Below are positions 16,334 through 23,434 of a stretch of 26,143 bases of DNA, one piece after another. The notes below the pieces were generated by a model. That model was not told the origin of the DNA and did no database searches. It saw only the letters and a list, made by a program, of their open reading frames with translations. How positions within the stretch are numbered: the stretch's first letter is position 1; every line of letters starts with the position of its first letter. Both the position numbers and the translations under genes were made by a program. The stretch is from JAYPHU01 sp038127535 (GTDB lineage Bacteria > Pseudomonadota > Alphaproteobacteria > Rhodospirillales > UBA2165): NCBI GenBank assembly GCA_038127535.1, contig JAYPHU010000035.1, positions 1-26,143 of the forward strand, in the 5' to 3' direction.

Positions 16334-16741
16334 ATGCCTTTAACCACCCTTGATCACTATTCTATCCGCACCCTGAAGCTGGAAGAAACCCGGGAGTTCT
16401 ATGAGCAACTCGGGATGCACACGGGCGACCGGCCTGACTTCCCATTTCCCGGCCATTGGCTCTATGTGGGCGAAAAAGCGATTGTGCACCTTGTCGGCAT
16501 CGACGAGGACAACCCGGAAGGGCTCTATGAATATCTGGGCGAAAGCGTCGACTTCGAAGAAGGCGGCGGCGCGCTGGACCATGTGGCCTTCAACGCCACC
16601 GATCGGGCCGGGCTGAAAGCCAAGCTGACGGACCTGGGCGTGCCGTTCAAGGAACGCAAGGTTCCCAACATGGAGCTGCACCAGATTTTCGTCGATGATC
16701 CCAACGAGATCACCGTCGAAATCAATTACTGGGAAGACTAA
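16334..16741 (+). CDS. VOC-family (glyoxalase/dioxygenase-fold) protein
   Basis: A 135-residue vicinal-oxygen-chelate protein with two beta-alpha-beta-beta-beta modules. Likely metal ligands are His8 in TLDHYSI, a His in the FPGHWLYVG/KAIVHLVG strands, the His in GALDHVAFNA and the Glu in ITVEINY. It resembles the single-domain glyoxalase group, some of which act as lyases or isomerases. It starts 12 bp after the cupin, after AAGGGAGATG, and is the last gene of the plus-strand operon. It ends 3 bp before the convergent selenoprotein gene. The metal-site layout suggests an enzyme and not a binding protein. Confidence 0.87.
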   Translation: MPLTTLDHYSIRTLKLEETREFYEQLGMHTGDRPDFPFPGHWLYVGEKAIVHLVGIDEDNPEGLYEYLGESVDFEEGGGALDHVAFNATDRAGLKAKLTDLGVPFKERKVPNMELHQIFVDDPNEITVEINYWED

Positions 16742-16744
16742 GCG

Positions 16745-17365
16745 CTACTTTCTTTGGGCCCCTACGGCCTCCAGCAGGCCTTCCAGCATTTCATAGGGCT
16801 GAGCGCCGACCGCACCTTGGCCACCTGCGACAAAGGTGGGCACGCCGGTCACGCCGTATTGCCGCGACAAGTTCCAGTCCGCATCCACCGCCTCCTGGAA
16901 CGTGCGGTTTTCAATCACGTCCTTGGCCTGATCAACCGGTAGCCCAGCCTTTTCCACCACATCCAACAGCACCTCCGGATCGCCGATGTTCCGGCCCTCC
17001 GCGAAATAGGCCCGGTAGATACCGTTATGTAGCGCTTCCACGTCTTGATCCAGACTGTCCGCCCATTTGCCGATTTCCTGGGCCAGGCGGCTGTTATAGG
17101 TGTGGGTGCGTTGGCCGTAGTCCAGGCCTTCCCCATCCATCAGGCCCTTCATCCGCTGATACATGGCGTCGATATCGACGTCCCGGCCGGCAAACAGCTC
17201 TTCCAGGGATTGCCCCTCCGCCGGGGTCTCCGGATGCAGCGGGAAATGGACCAGTTTGACCTCGATGTCGAAGTTTTCCGTCAGTTTTTCAATACGCCCG
17301 GTACTGAGATAACACCACGGTCAAACATAGTCGGAGAAAATCTCCAGGGTGATCGGCTCGGCCAT
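16745..17365 (-). CDS. FrnE/DsbA-like thiol oxidoreductase, predicted selenoprotein (Sec-x-x-Cys)
   Basis: A 206-residue thioredoxin-fold protein of the FrnE/HCCA-isomerase-like DsbA group. The frame begins at ATG 17365, after GAAGGAG five bases upstream, and contains one TGA at 17323-17321. Read as selenocysteine it gives EIFSDYV-Sec-PWCY, where relatives have Cys-Pro-Trp-Cys; Sec is residue 15 and the resolving Cys residue 18. Further family segments are KLVHFPLHPETPAEG, the helical insert, FQEAVDADWNLSRQYGVTG and the cis-Pro loop GVPTFVAGG. No signal peptide is seen, so it is probably cytoplasmic. A bSECIS-like hairpin follows the TGA. Starting at the downstream ATG 17164 would discard the whole active site. 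It sits convergent to the catabolic operon and divergent from the TRAP genes. Confidence 0.88.
17289..17323 (-). promoter_or_regulatory. Sec-specifying TGA and bSECIS-like hairpin in the FrnE-like gene
   Basis: On the minus strand the TGA (17323-17321) is followed, 20 bases before the loop, by a 7-bp stem TCAGTAC (17307-17301) paired with GTATTGA (17295-17289), including one G-U pair, closing the loop CGGGC. The loop has G as its second base. Distance, stem length and loop G match the known bacterial SECIS pattern and resemble the selD element in this window, although the stem sequences differ. Confidence 0.75.
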
Positions 17366-17544
17366 GATGGCTCCTTCGGCAATATTTGAGTGAATTGACG
17401 GCCTCACCATGCCAGTTGAGCGAGACGGCGGCAAACGGGAAACCCCATAACTTTCACGTAAAATGGTAATTGGCTGTTGTAATTTGCGAGATTCACGGTA
17501 ACTATCTGCTCGACAACGATAAAAAACAGGGAGCTATGGGGATC

Positions 17545-18105
17545 ATGGCGGACAGCGAGTCCGGAACCGCGGCCACACAAAACGCGGCAATCGACACTCT
17601 CTTCGAGAACTTTGCAAGGGGATTAAACATCCTATCGGCAGTGTGGATTTCCTCTGTTGCTGTTCTTATTCTGTATGACGTCATCGGGCGGGAGTTTTTT
17701 GATACCCCCTTCCACGGCACCAATGAGATCGTTTCGAACTCAGTGCTCTCCATCCTTCTCCTGCAACTGCCTCTTTCCATCCTAAATCGTAATTCACTCC
17801 GCACGACCATATTGTTCGACAAGGTGGGCATCCGGGGCAAACAAACGATTGATACGATCTCTTATTTGTTGGCCGCCCTATTGTTCCTGGCAATTGCCAT
17901 CGGCAGCTGGCCCAACATGATGGAATCCTGGGAAATCATGGAGCAAGAGGGCTCCGGTATTATCGAAATCCCGGTCTATCCGATCCGGACCTTAGTGGTG
18001 TTCATCGGCTTCACCGGTGCGGCAATTTCAGCACTTCTTATGTATCAGTGCATGACTCGGCCGAAAGATTATGAACTTGATCAGGAGATTCTTTCTAACG
18101 AGTAG
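17545..18105 (+). CDS. dctQ: TRAP transporter small membrane subunit
   Basis: A 186-residue DctQ-type protein with four predicted membrane helices: ILSAVWISSVAVLILYDVIG, a second around NSVLSILLLQLPLSIL, a third at ISYLLAALLFLAIAIG and a fourth at TLVVFIGFTGAAISALLMY. Between the first and second lie GREFF and the GTNEIVSNS segment common in this family. The small subunit pairs with DctM in the inner membrane. ATG 17545 is preferred because it lies 11 bases after GGGAG; ATG 17536 is too close to that site and an even longer frame is less likely. It is the first gene of the transporter set, divergent from the selenoprotein gene. Confidence 0.88.
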   Translation: MADSESGTAATQNAAIDTLFENFARGLNILSAVWISSVAVLILYDVIGREFFDTPFHGTNEIVSNSVLSILLLQLPLSILNRNSLRTTILFDKVGIRGKQTIDTISYLLAALLFLAIAIGSWPNMMESWEIMEQEGSGIIEIPVYPIRTLVVFIGFTGAAISALLMYQCMTRPKDYELDQEILSNE

Positions 18106-18164
18106 GCCGATTCCAACACGAGCCTGCACCAGTTTGCGAATTCTCATAAAACGGTAGACCCGAC

Positions 18165-19499
18165 ATGGAACTAGACCAAAATACAGTATTAATCGGCATG
18201 TTTGTGCTGATGTTGTTGGGCATTCTGTCCGGGGTTCACATCGGTTTTGCGTTTGGCTTGACGGCGCTGCTCGGCAACATTTTGCTATTTGGCGGCATGG
18301 ATGGCGACTGGGAGGGTGGCTTTGAGATCGCCATGTCAGGCGTCGGTAGTGTGTCGTACGAGTATTTACGAAGTGAGGTCTTCGCCGCCATTCCTCTCTT
18401 CATGCTACTCGGCGACTTTGTGAACAAGTCGGGCTCGGCGCGTGATCTTTATAACCTGATCAATCACGGCCTAAAGAAAATCCCGGGCCGGCTCGCGGTC
18501 GCCACGGTGGCCGGTAATGCAGTGTTCGCCGCCGTGACCGGCGTGTCCATAGCCGCCGCGGCCGCCTTCAGCCGGATCGCGTACCCGCAAATGCGGCACT
18601 ATGGCTATGACCGGCAGTTTGCCCTGGGCTCTGTTGCCGGCAGCGCCTGCCTGGGGATGATCATCCCGCCGAGTGTTCTGTTGATCGTGTGGGGCATTAT
18701 CGCTGAGAAATCCATCGCCCAGCTGTTTATCGCGGGCGCCATTCCAGGTCTGATCCTTGCCGTCTTCTACATGATTTACATTGGTGTGACGGCCACTTTG
18801 AAGCCAGAGCTGGCGCCACCCGTCAGTGAGGAAGAGGCTCCGCTGACCAAATCTGAAGTGGCCTCGGGCTTTGGTATCGGCGCGTTGATCCTGGTGGTCC
18901 TGGGCGGCATCTGGGGCGGCTTGTTTACCCCGACCGAGGCCGGTGGCGTCGGCGCGGCGGCAGCCATGATCCTGGGTATTTTAAAGGGCATGCGTTTCAA
19001 GCAAATTGCGATTGCCGTGGTCGACTCGGGCAAAGCCGCCGCGCCGATTATGTTCCTGCTCTTGACCGCCAATATGTATGCAAAGTTCATGGAAGCGGCA
19101 GGTATGTCAGAGTTGATCCGCGAAACGTTCGAGACCTATGACCTGGGAGAGATCGGCATTATCCTGGTGATTATTGTGATCTGGTTGCTGTTAGGCATGA
19201 TCCTGGATTCGATTTCGATCATTCTGATCACGGTGCCGATCTTCGCACCGATCACCGAGCCGTTCTTTGATCCGATCGCCTTTGGCATCTTTGGCATCCT
19301 GGTGATTGAGGCCGGGCTGCTAACGCCACCATTCGGACTATTGGTCTACACAGTAAAGGGATCGGTAGAGGATAAATCCGTCAAATTATCGGAGATATTC
19401 AAGGGTTCCGTCCCTTATTGGATTTTGATGCTGCTCGTCATGCTGATCATCTGGTCCACTCCGGAAGTGGCGACCTGGTTGCCATCGAAGATGATTTAA
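18165..19499 (+). CDS. dctM: TRAP transporter large permease
   Basis: A 444-residue DctM-type permease, full length, with about a dozen hydrophobic helices and the substrate-channel hairpins of the ion-transporter superfamily. Visible are IPLFMLLGDFVNKSGSARDL, AVTGVSIAAAAAFSRIAYPQ, GSACLGMIIPPSVLLIVWGI and, near the end, FGILVIEAGLLTPPFGLLVY. It moves organic acids across the inner membrane with sodium ions, fed by the periplasmic DctP protein. It follows dctQ by 59 bp. A GCAG/CTGC hairpin with a short T run lies just after the stop (around 19509-19530) and may reduce read-through into dctP. Confidence 0.93.
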   Translation: MELDQNTVLIGMFVLMLLGILSGVHIGFAFGLTALLGNILLFGGMDGDWEGGFEIAMSGVGSVSYEYLRSEVFAAIPLFMLLGDFVNKSGSARDLYNLINHGLKKIPGRLAVATVAGNAVFAAVTGVSIAAAAAFSRIAYPQMRHYGYDRQFALGSVAGSACLGMIIPPSVLLIVWGIIAEKSIAQLFIAGAIPGLILAVFYMIYIGVTATLKPELAPPVSEEEAPLTKSEVASGFGIGALILVVLGGIWGGLFTPTEAGGVGAAAAMILGILKGMRFKQIAIAVVDSGKAAAPIMFLLLTANMYAKFMEAAGMSELIRETFETYDLGEIGIILVIIVIWLLLGMILDSISIILITVPIFAPITEPFFDPIAFGIFGILVIEAGLLTPPFGLLVYTVKGSVEDKSVKLSEIFKGSVPYWILMLLVMLIIWSTPEVATWLPSKMI

Positions 19500-19643
19500 G
19501 GAGAGGATTGCAGGAGGCTGCGTCTTTTTGCCACATTTTTTCGGCAGGGTCCGATACGGATAAAAAGAGTTTACGTTTAGCCCAGGGTTTCGGGCAATTT
19601 TTGGAGCCCATTTGTCACAGTCGTGAAAATAGGAGGTAGTACA

Positions 19644-20738
19644 GTGAGTAAAATCATCAAGCAAACTGGTGTGGCGGGTGTCGTTGCTCTTGCGGTTTTG
19701 GCCGTTGGTGCGCAATCCCAAGCCGCGACCATCAAGGGTAACGAAATTACTATGCGTGTCGGTTCCGGCCACGCTCCGTTCATCACCTACGTGAAGGAAG
19801 TCTCCAAATACTTCCTGCCAAACGTGAAAAAGCGGGTCGAAGCCGAAACCAAGTACAAGATCAACTTCAAGGAACACTATTCCGGTACTGTCGTGAACGT
19901 TTTCGACACGCTGGAAGGTACACAGGATGGCCGTCTCGACATCGGCGCCTGGTGCGTCTGCTTTGACGACGACAAGGCCATGGCCATGAACCTGACCTAT
20001 TATGTGCCGTTCCATGAGCCGAACGCGATTAAGAACCAAAAAATCTTTGCAGAACTGGTCGCCAAACATCCGGCCATCCAACAGGATTATGAAAAGCGCT
20101 ATAAGCAGAAACTAATCGGCATCACAGGCTTCAACAACTATGGCCTGCTGAGCGCCTTCGACTGGAAGCGCTTCGAAGACCTCAAAGGTAGGAAGATCCT
20201 AGCCGCTGGCCCGAATCTGCCGTGGGTGAAGGGCGGTATTCCGGTGCGGACGACCATTCCGAAGAGCGCTCAACAGCTGCAAACCGGCGTTGGCGAAGCA
20301 ATCGTTCTGTTCCCGGACACCGACTACAAGCTGAAACTGCATGAGGCTACCAAGGGCGGTTTCTACACGGTCACTGATTTCGGCGCCGTAATTCAAATTT
20401 CCCTAACTATGAATGTGCGGGCCCGCAAAAAGCTGCCGCCGGAAGTCGTCAAGATCATTGACGAGGAAGCATTAAAATATGGCACGCACTCTGCCGCCGC
20501 ATCCGAGAACGACCATCAGTGGGGATTGGACCAGCTCGCCAAGGCCGGTGTAAAAATCCGCAAAATTGATCCGGACGCCAAAGTCGCCTGGGCCAAGCAA
20601 TTGGCTGACTGGCCAAATGAACGCGCGCAAGCGGTTAAGGCCAAGAAGAAGGTCGACATGCCGACCATGATGCGTGATTACATCAAGATGGTTGAAGCCG
20701 GCGGACACAAGTTCCCGATCGACTATGTGATCAAATAA
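19644..20738 (+). CDS. dctP: TRAP transporter periplasmic substrate-binding protein
   Basis: A 364-residue DctP-family solute-binding protein. The GTG at 19644 is chosen because GGAGG lies just before it, and because an N-terminal signal follows: MSKIIKQTGV, a hydrophobic core (VVALAVLAVG) and a cleavage site near AQSQA-A. The mature protein has the two-lobed pattern, with SGTVVNVFDTLEGTQDGRLD and an ALKYG-containing C-terminal helix. The bound ligand is normally a carboxylate, held by an Arg that I cannot place with certainty. Its own 144-bp leader and the terminator after it suggest partly independent, high expression. The gene order Q-M-P differs from the common P-Q-M. Confidence 0.9.
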   Translation: MSKIIKQTGVAGVVALAVLAVGAQSQAATIKGNEITMRVGSGHAPFITYVKEVSKYFLPNVKKRVEAETKYKINFKEHYSGTVVNVFDTLEGTQDGRLDIGAWCVCFDDDKAMAMNLTYYVPFHEPNAIKNQKIFAELVAKHPAIQQDYEKRYKQKLIGITGFNNYGLLSAFDWKRFEDLKGRKILAAGPNLPWVKGGIPVRTTIPKSAQQLQTGVGEAIVLFPDTDYKLKLHEATKGGFYTVTDFGAVIQISLTMNVRARKKLPPEVVKIIDEEALKYGTHSAAASENDHQWGLDQLAKAGVKIRKIDPDAKVAWAKQLADWPNERAQAVKAKKKVDMPTMMRDYIKMVEAGGHKFPIDYVIK

Positions 20739-20759
20739 TCTCGCTCTCAGCGAATAAGG

Positions 20760-20794
20760 AAACGGCCGGTGAAATTCACCGGCCGTTTTTTTTG
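20760..20794 (+). terminator. Intrinsic terminator after dctP
   Basis: A nearly perfect 14-bp stem, AAACGGCCGGTGAA (20760-20773) with TTCACCGGCCGTTT (20775-20788), is followed by T to 20793, giving a run of eight or more T. It ends the TRAP transcript. On the other strand the same stem is followed by TTTCC, so it could also slow the converging Mo-hydroxylase transcript. Confidence 0.92.
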
Positions 20795-20825
20795 TGCCCG
20801 TTCTTCTGTATCCGGGATTTAGGGC

Positions 20826-23362
20826 TTAAAGCTTCCCAAGCGCCGTCAGAACCCGTTCGGGGGTGAACGGCTGCGCCGCCACCCGCGCGCTGAAGGGTTT
20901 CAACGCATCGTTGATACCGTTCATTACCGCCCCCGGCGCACCGGCAGTGCCGGCTTCGCCCGCACCTTTCGCGCCCAGCTCCGAATCCAAGGTCGGACTT
21001 TCCACGTGACCGACCTCGATATCGGGCATTTCGAACGCCATTGGCACCAAGTAATCCGCCATATTGCCGTTCAGCAACTGGCCTTCCGGGCTGTAGCGGC
21101 ATTCCTCGAACAGCGCGCCGCCGAGCCCCTGGACCACGCCGCCCCGGACCTGTTCGTCCACAAGCTGCGGGTTGATCACCGTGCCACAGTCTTCCACCAC
21201 CCAATGTTTTAAGAGGGTGACAAAGCCGGTGTTGATATCAACCTCCAGATAAGACGCCTGCACCCCGTTGGTAAAGGCGAAGGGGAACTTCTTCGGCACA
21301 TAGTGGCGCACAGCCGCCAGTTCGGTCTGAAAATCCTGGGGCAGCGTGTCGCCTCGGTAGTAGCCGATACGCCCGACCTCGGCGAGTGTGATGCGCTCAT
21401 TGCCGGTGTCCTTATCGACCACTAGGTTTTCACGAATATCCAGGCTCTCCGGATCGGACTGCAGCATAATACCGGCGAGCTGCAGACACTTGCCGCGAAG
21501 TTCCTTACCGGCCTGCACCGTGGCCTCACCGCCGATGCCGGCCGCCCGGGACGCCCAGGTGCCGCCGCCGTAGGGCGTGATCTCGGTATCGCCCATGATG
21601 ACCTTGACCTTATCCATGGTCACACCCATTGCCGTCGCCGCGCATTGCGCCACGACGGACTCGGCGCCTTGGCCCTGTTCGGAAACGCCGATCTGCACGA
21701 TCACATTGCCCTTGGCGTCCAGGCGGATGAACGCGCCGTCCTGAGCCGAGATCGGCGCGCCGCCGACGCCGTAGAACATGGCGCTCGGGTTGGTCACTTC
21801 GATAAAGGTGGAGAAACCAATGCCGCGATAGATGCCTTTTTCCCGCAGCTCCGCCTGCTCTTTGCGCAGGCCGTCGTAGTCCATCATCTTTATAATCTTG
21901 TCGAGGCTGGCGTGGTGCGACAGATCCTCGAACGGCATGTTGGTGATGGACTTGCATGGATAGGCATCGTCCTTGAACAGGTTCTTGCGCCGCACTTCCA
22001 CTGGGTCCATGCCGATGGCGTCGGCAGCCAGATCCACCAGCCCCTCGGTCAGCGCCGCCGCGATCGGGTGACCCACGGCGCGGTACTGGCACATGGGCAC
22101 CTTATTCTGGAACACGACCTGGGTGCGCGCCCGGTAGGCCATAATGTCGTACTGGCCGCCGGTCAGGTTGACGATCTGATTGGCCTCGATCCCGCTGGTC
22201 CGGGGATAGACCGAATAGGGCCCTATCCCGGTGATGTCATCGAAATCGATGCCCTGGATGATACCGTCATTATTAATCGCGATCTTCGCTGTGATCCGGT
22301 GATCCCGGGCGTGAATATCATTGGAGAAGGATTCGAGCCGGTCAGCGATAAATTTCACCGGCCGGTTGAGCATGATGCTCAGCGCCACAGTGGCGTATTC
22401 ATCCGCATAGGAGTGCACCTTGATGCCGAACGCGCCGCCCACATCCTTGGCGATGACCCGGACCTTGTGGTCCTCCAGACCCATATGCTTGGCGAACAAG
22501 GTCTGCATCATGTGCGGCGCCTGGGTCGACAGATAGACCGTGAGCTGATCCTCCGACGGATTAAACTCGGAGACGATGGACCGGGGCTCGAGAGTCACAC
22601 CGGTGTGGCGGCCATAGTGATAGGTTTCCTCGACCACGTGGTCGGCGTTGGCGAAGGCCTCGTCCACGTTTTCGGTCTCGAACACCCGCTGCCAGGCCAG
22701 ATTGTCCCCCAGGTCTTCGTGGATAACCGGGGTCGACGGATCCAGCGCCGTTTCCATATCGGCGACGGCAGGCAGTTCCTTCCACTCAACTTGAACACAC
22801 TCCACGCCGTCTTCGGCGGCGGCGCGGGTATTGGCCACAACGGCGACCACCGGCTCGCCCTGCCAGGTCGCTTTCTTCAGGGGCAAGGCATATTGCGGCT
22901 GGGATTTGAGACCTTCCAGGTGGGTCAGCACGCCGACCCAGGGTTCGCACACCTCGGCCATTTCCTTGCCGGTCACGACTCGGACAACGCCCGGCGATTT
23001 TGCCGCCGCCGACGTGTCGATTTTCACGATCTCCGCATGGGCGTAAGGCGAGCGCAGATAGGCCACATNNNNNNNNNNNNNNNNNNNNNNNNNNNNNNNN
23101 NNNNNNNNNNNNNNNNNNNNNNNNNNNNNNNNNNNNNNNNNNNNNNNNNNNNNNNNNNNNNNNNNNNNGTGTCGATTTTCACGATCTCCGCATGGGCGTA
23201 AGGCGAGCGCAGATAGGCCACATGCACCATCCGGGGCAGCTTCACATCATCGGTGAAGACGCCGCGGCCTTCCAGCAAGCGCCGGATGTTGGGCCGGGGA
23301 ACACTACGCCCTATATAGCTGTTGGGCCTGTCGAGAATATGGTCGTTGGTTTGATCGTTCAT
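20826..23362 (-). CDS. Molybdenum hydroxylase large subunit (xanthine dehydrogenase/CoxL family), split by an assembly gap
   Basis: A Mo-cofactor-binding large subunit of the xanthine dehydrogenase/aldehyde oxidase family. It starts at ATG 23362 (MNDQTNDHIL, then PNSYIGRSVPRPNIRRLL) and is interrupted by 100 N at 23069-23168. The 55 bases on both sides of the N are identical, so the contigs overlap; removing the N and one copy gives 2382 bp, in frame, 793 residues, close to the neighbouring 790-residue paralogue. Visible motifs are KDVGGAFGIKVHSYADE, CQYRAVGHPIAAALTEG, GVSEQGQGAESVVAQ and the catalytic Glu in GAKGAGEAG. The CO-dehydrogenase motif AYRCSFR is absent, so this is not a form I CODH. 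The CQYRAVGHP loop departs from the YRGAGRP of the family, suggesting a different substrate. Confidence 0.88.
23014..23223. other. Scaffold gap (100 N) with 55-base duplicated flanks
   Basis: Bases 23014-23068 and 23169-23223 are identical, and 23069-23168 are all N. This is a contig-end overlap left unmerged by the scaffolder, not a biological repeat. Collapsing it restores a continuous reading frame for the large-subunit gene. Confidence 0.95.
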
Positions 23363-23434
23363 GGTACCTACCCCATTCTTCGGACCGGTCTTTGTCTAAG
23401 CCAGCCGATCCTTGTTTAAACTCATCCGCGCGGG

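Noticed and set aside
16745..17164. A 139-residue protein starting at 17164
   Set aside because: It lacks the thioredoxin active site. The upstream frame reads the full family N-terminus through one TGA and has a proper ribosome site.
21645..23201. 518-residue plus-strand frame opposite the Mo-hydroxylase gene
   Set aside because: It is an antisense shadow that runs through the N gap; the other strand has clear family motifs.
23014..23223. Biological direct repeat of 55 bases
   Set aside because: The copies flank an N gap exactly and merging them restores a reading frame, so this is an assembly overlap.
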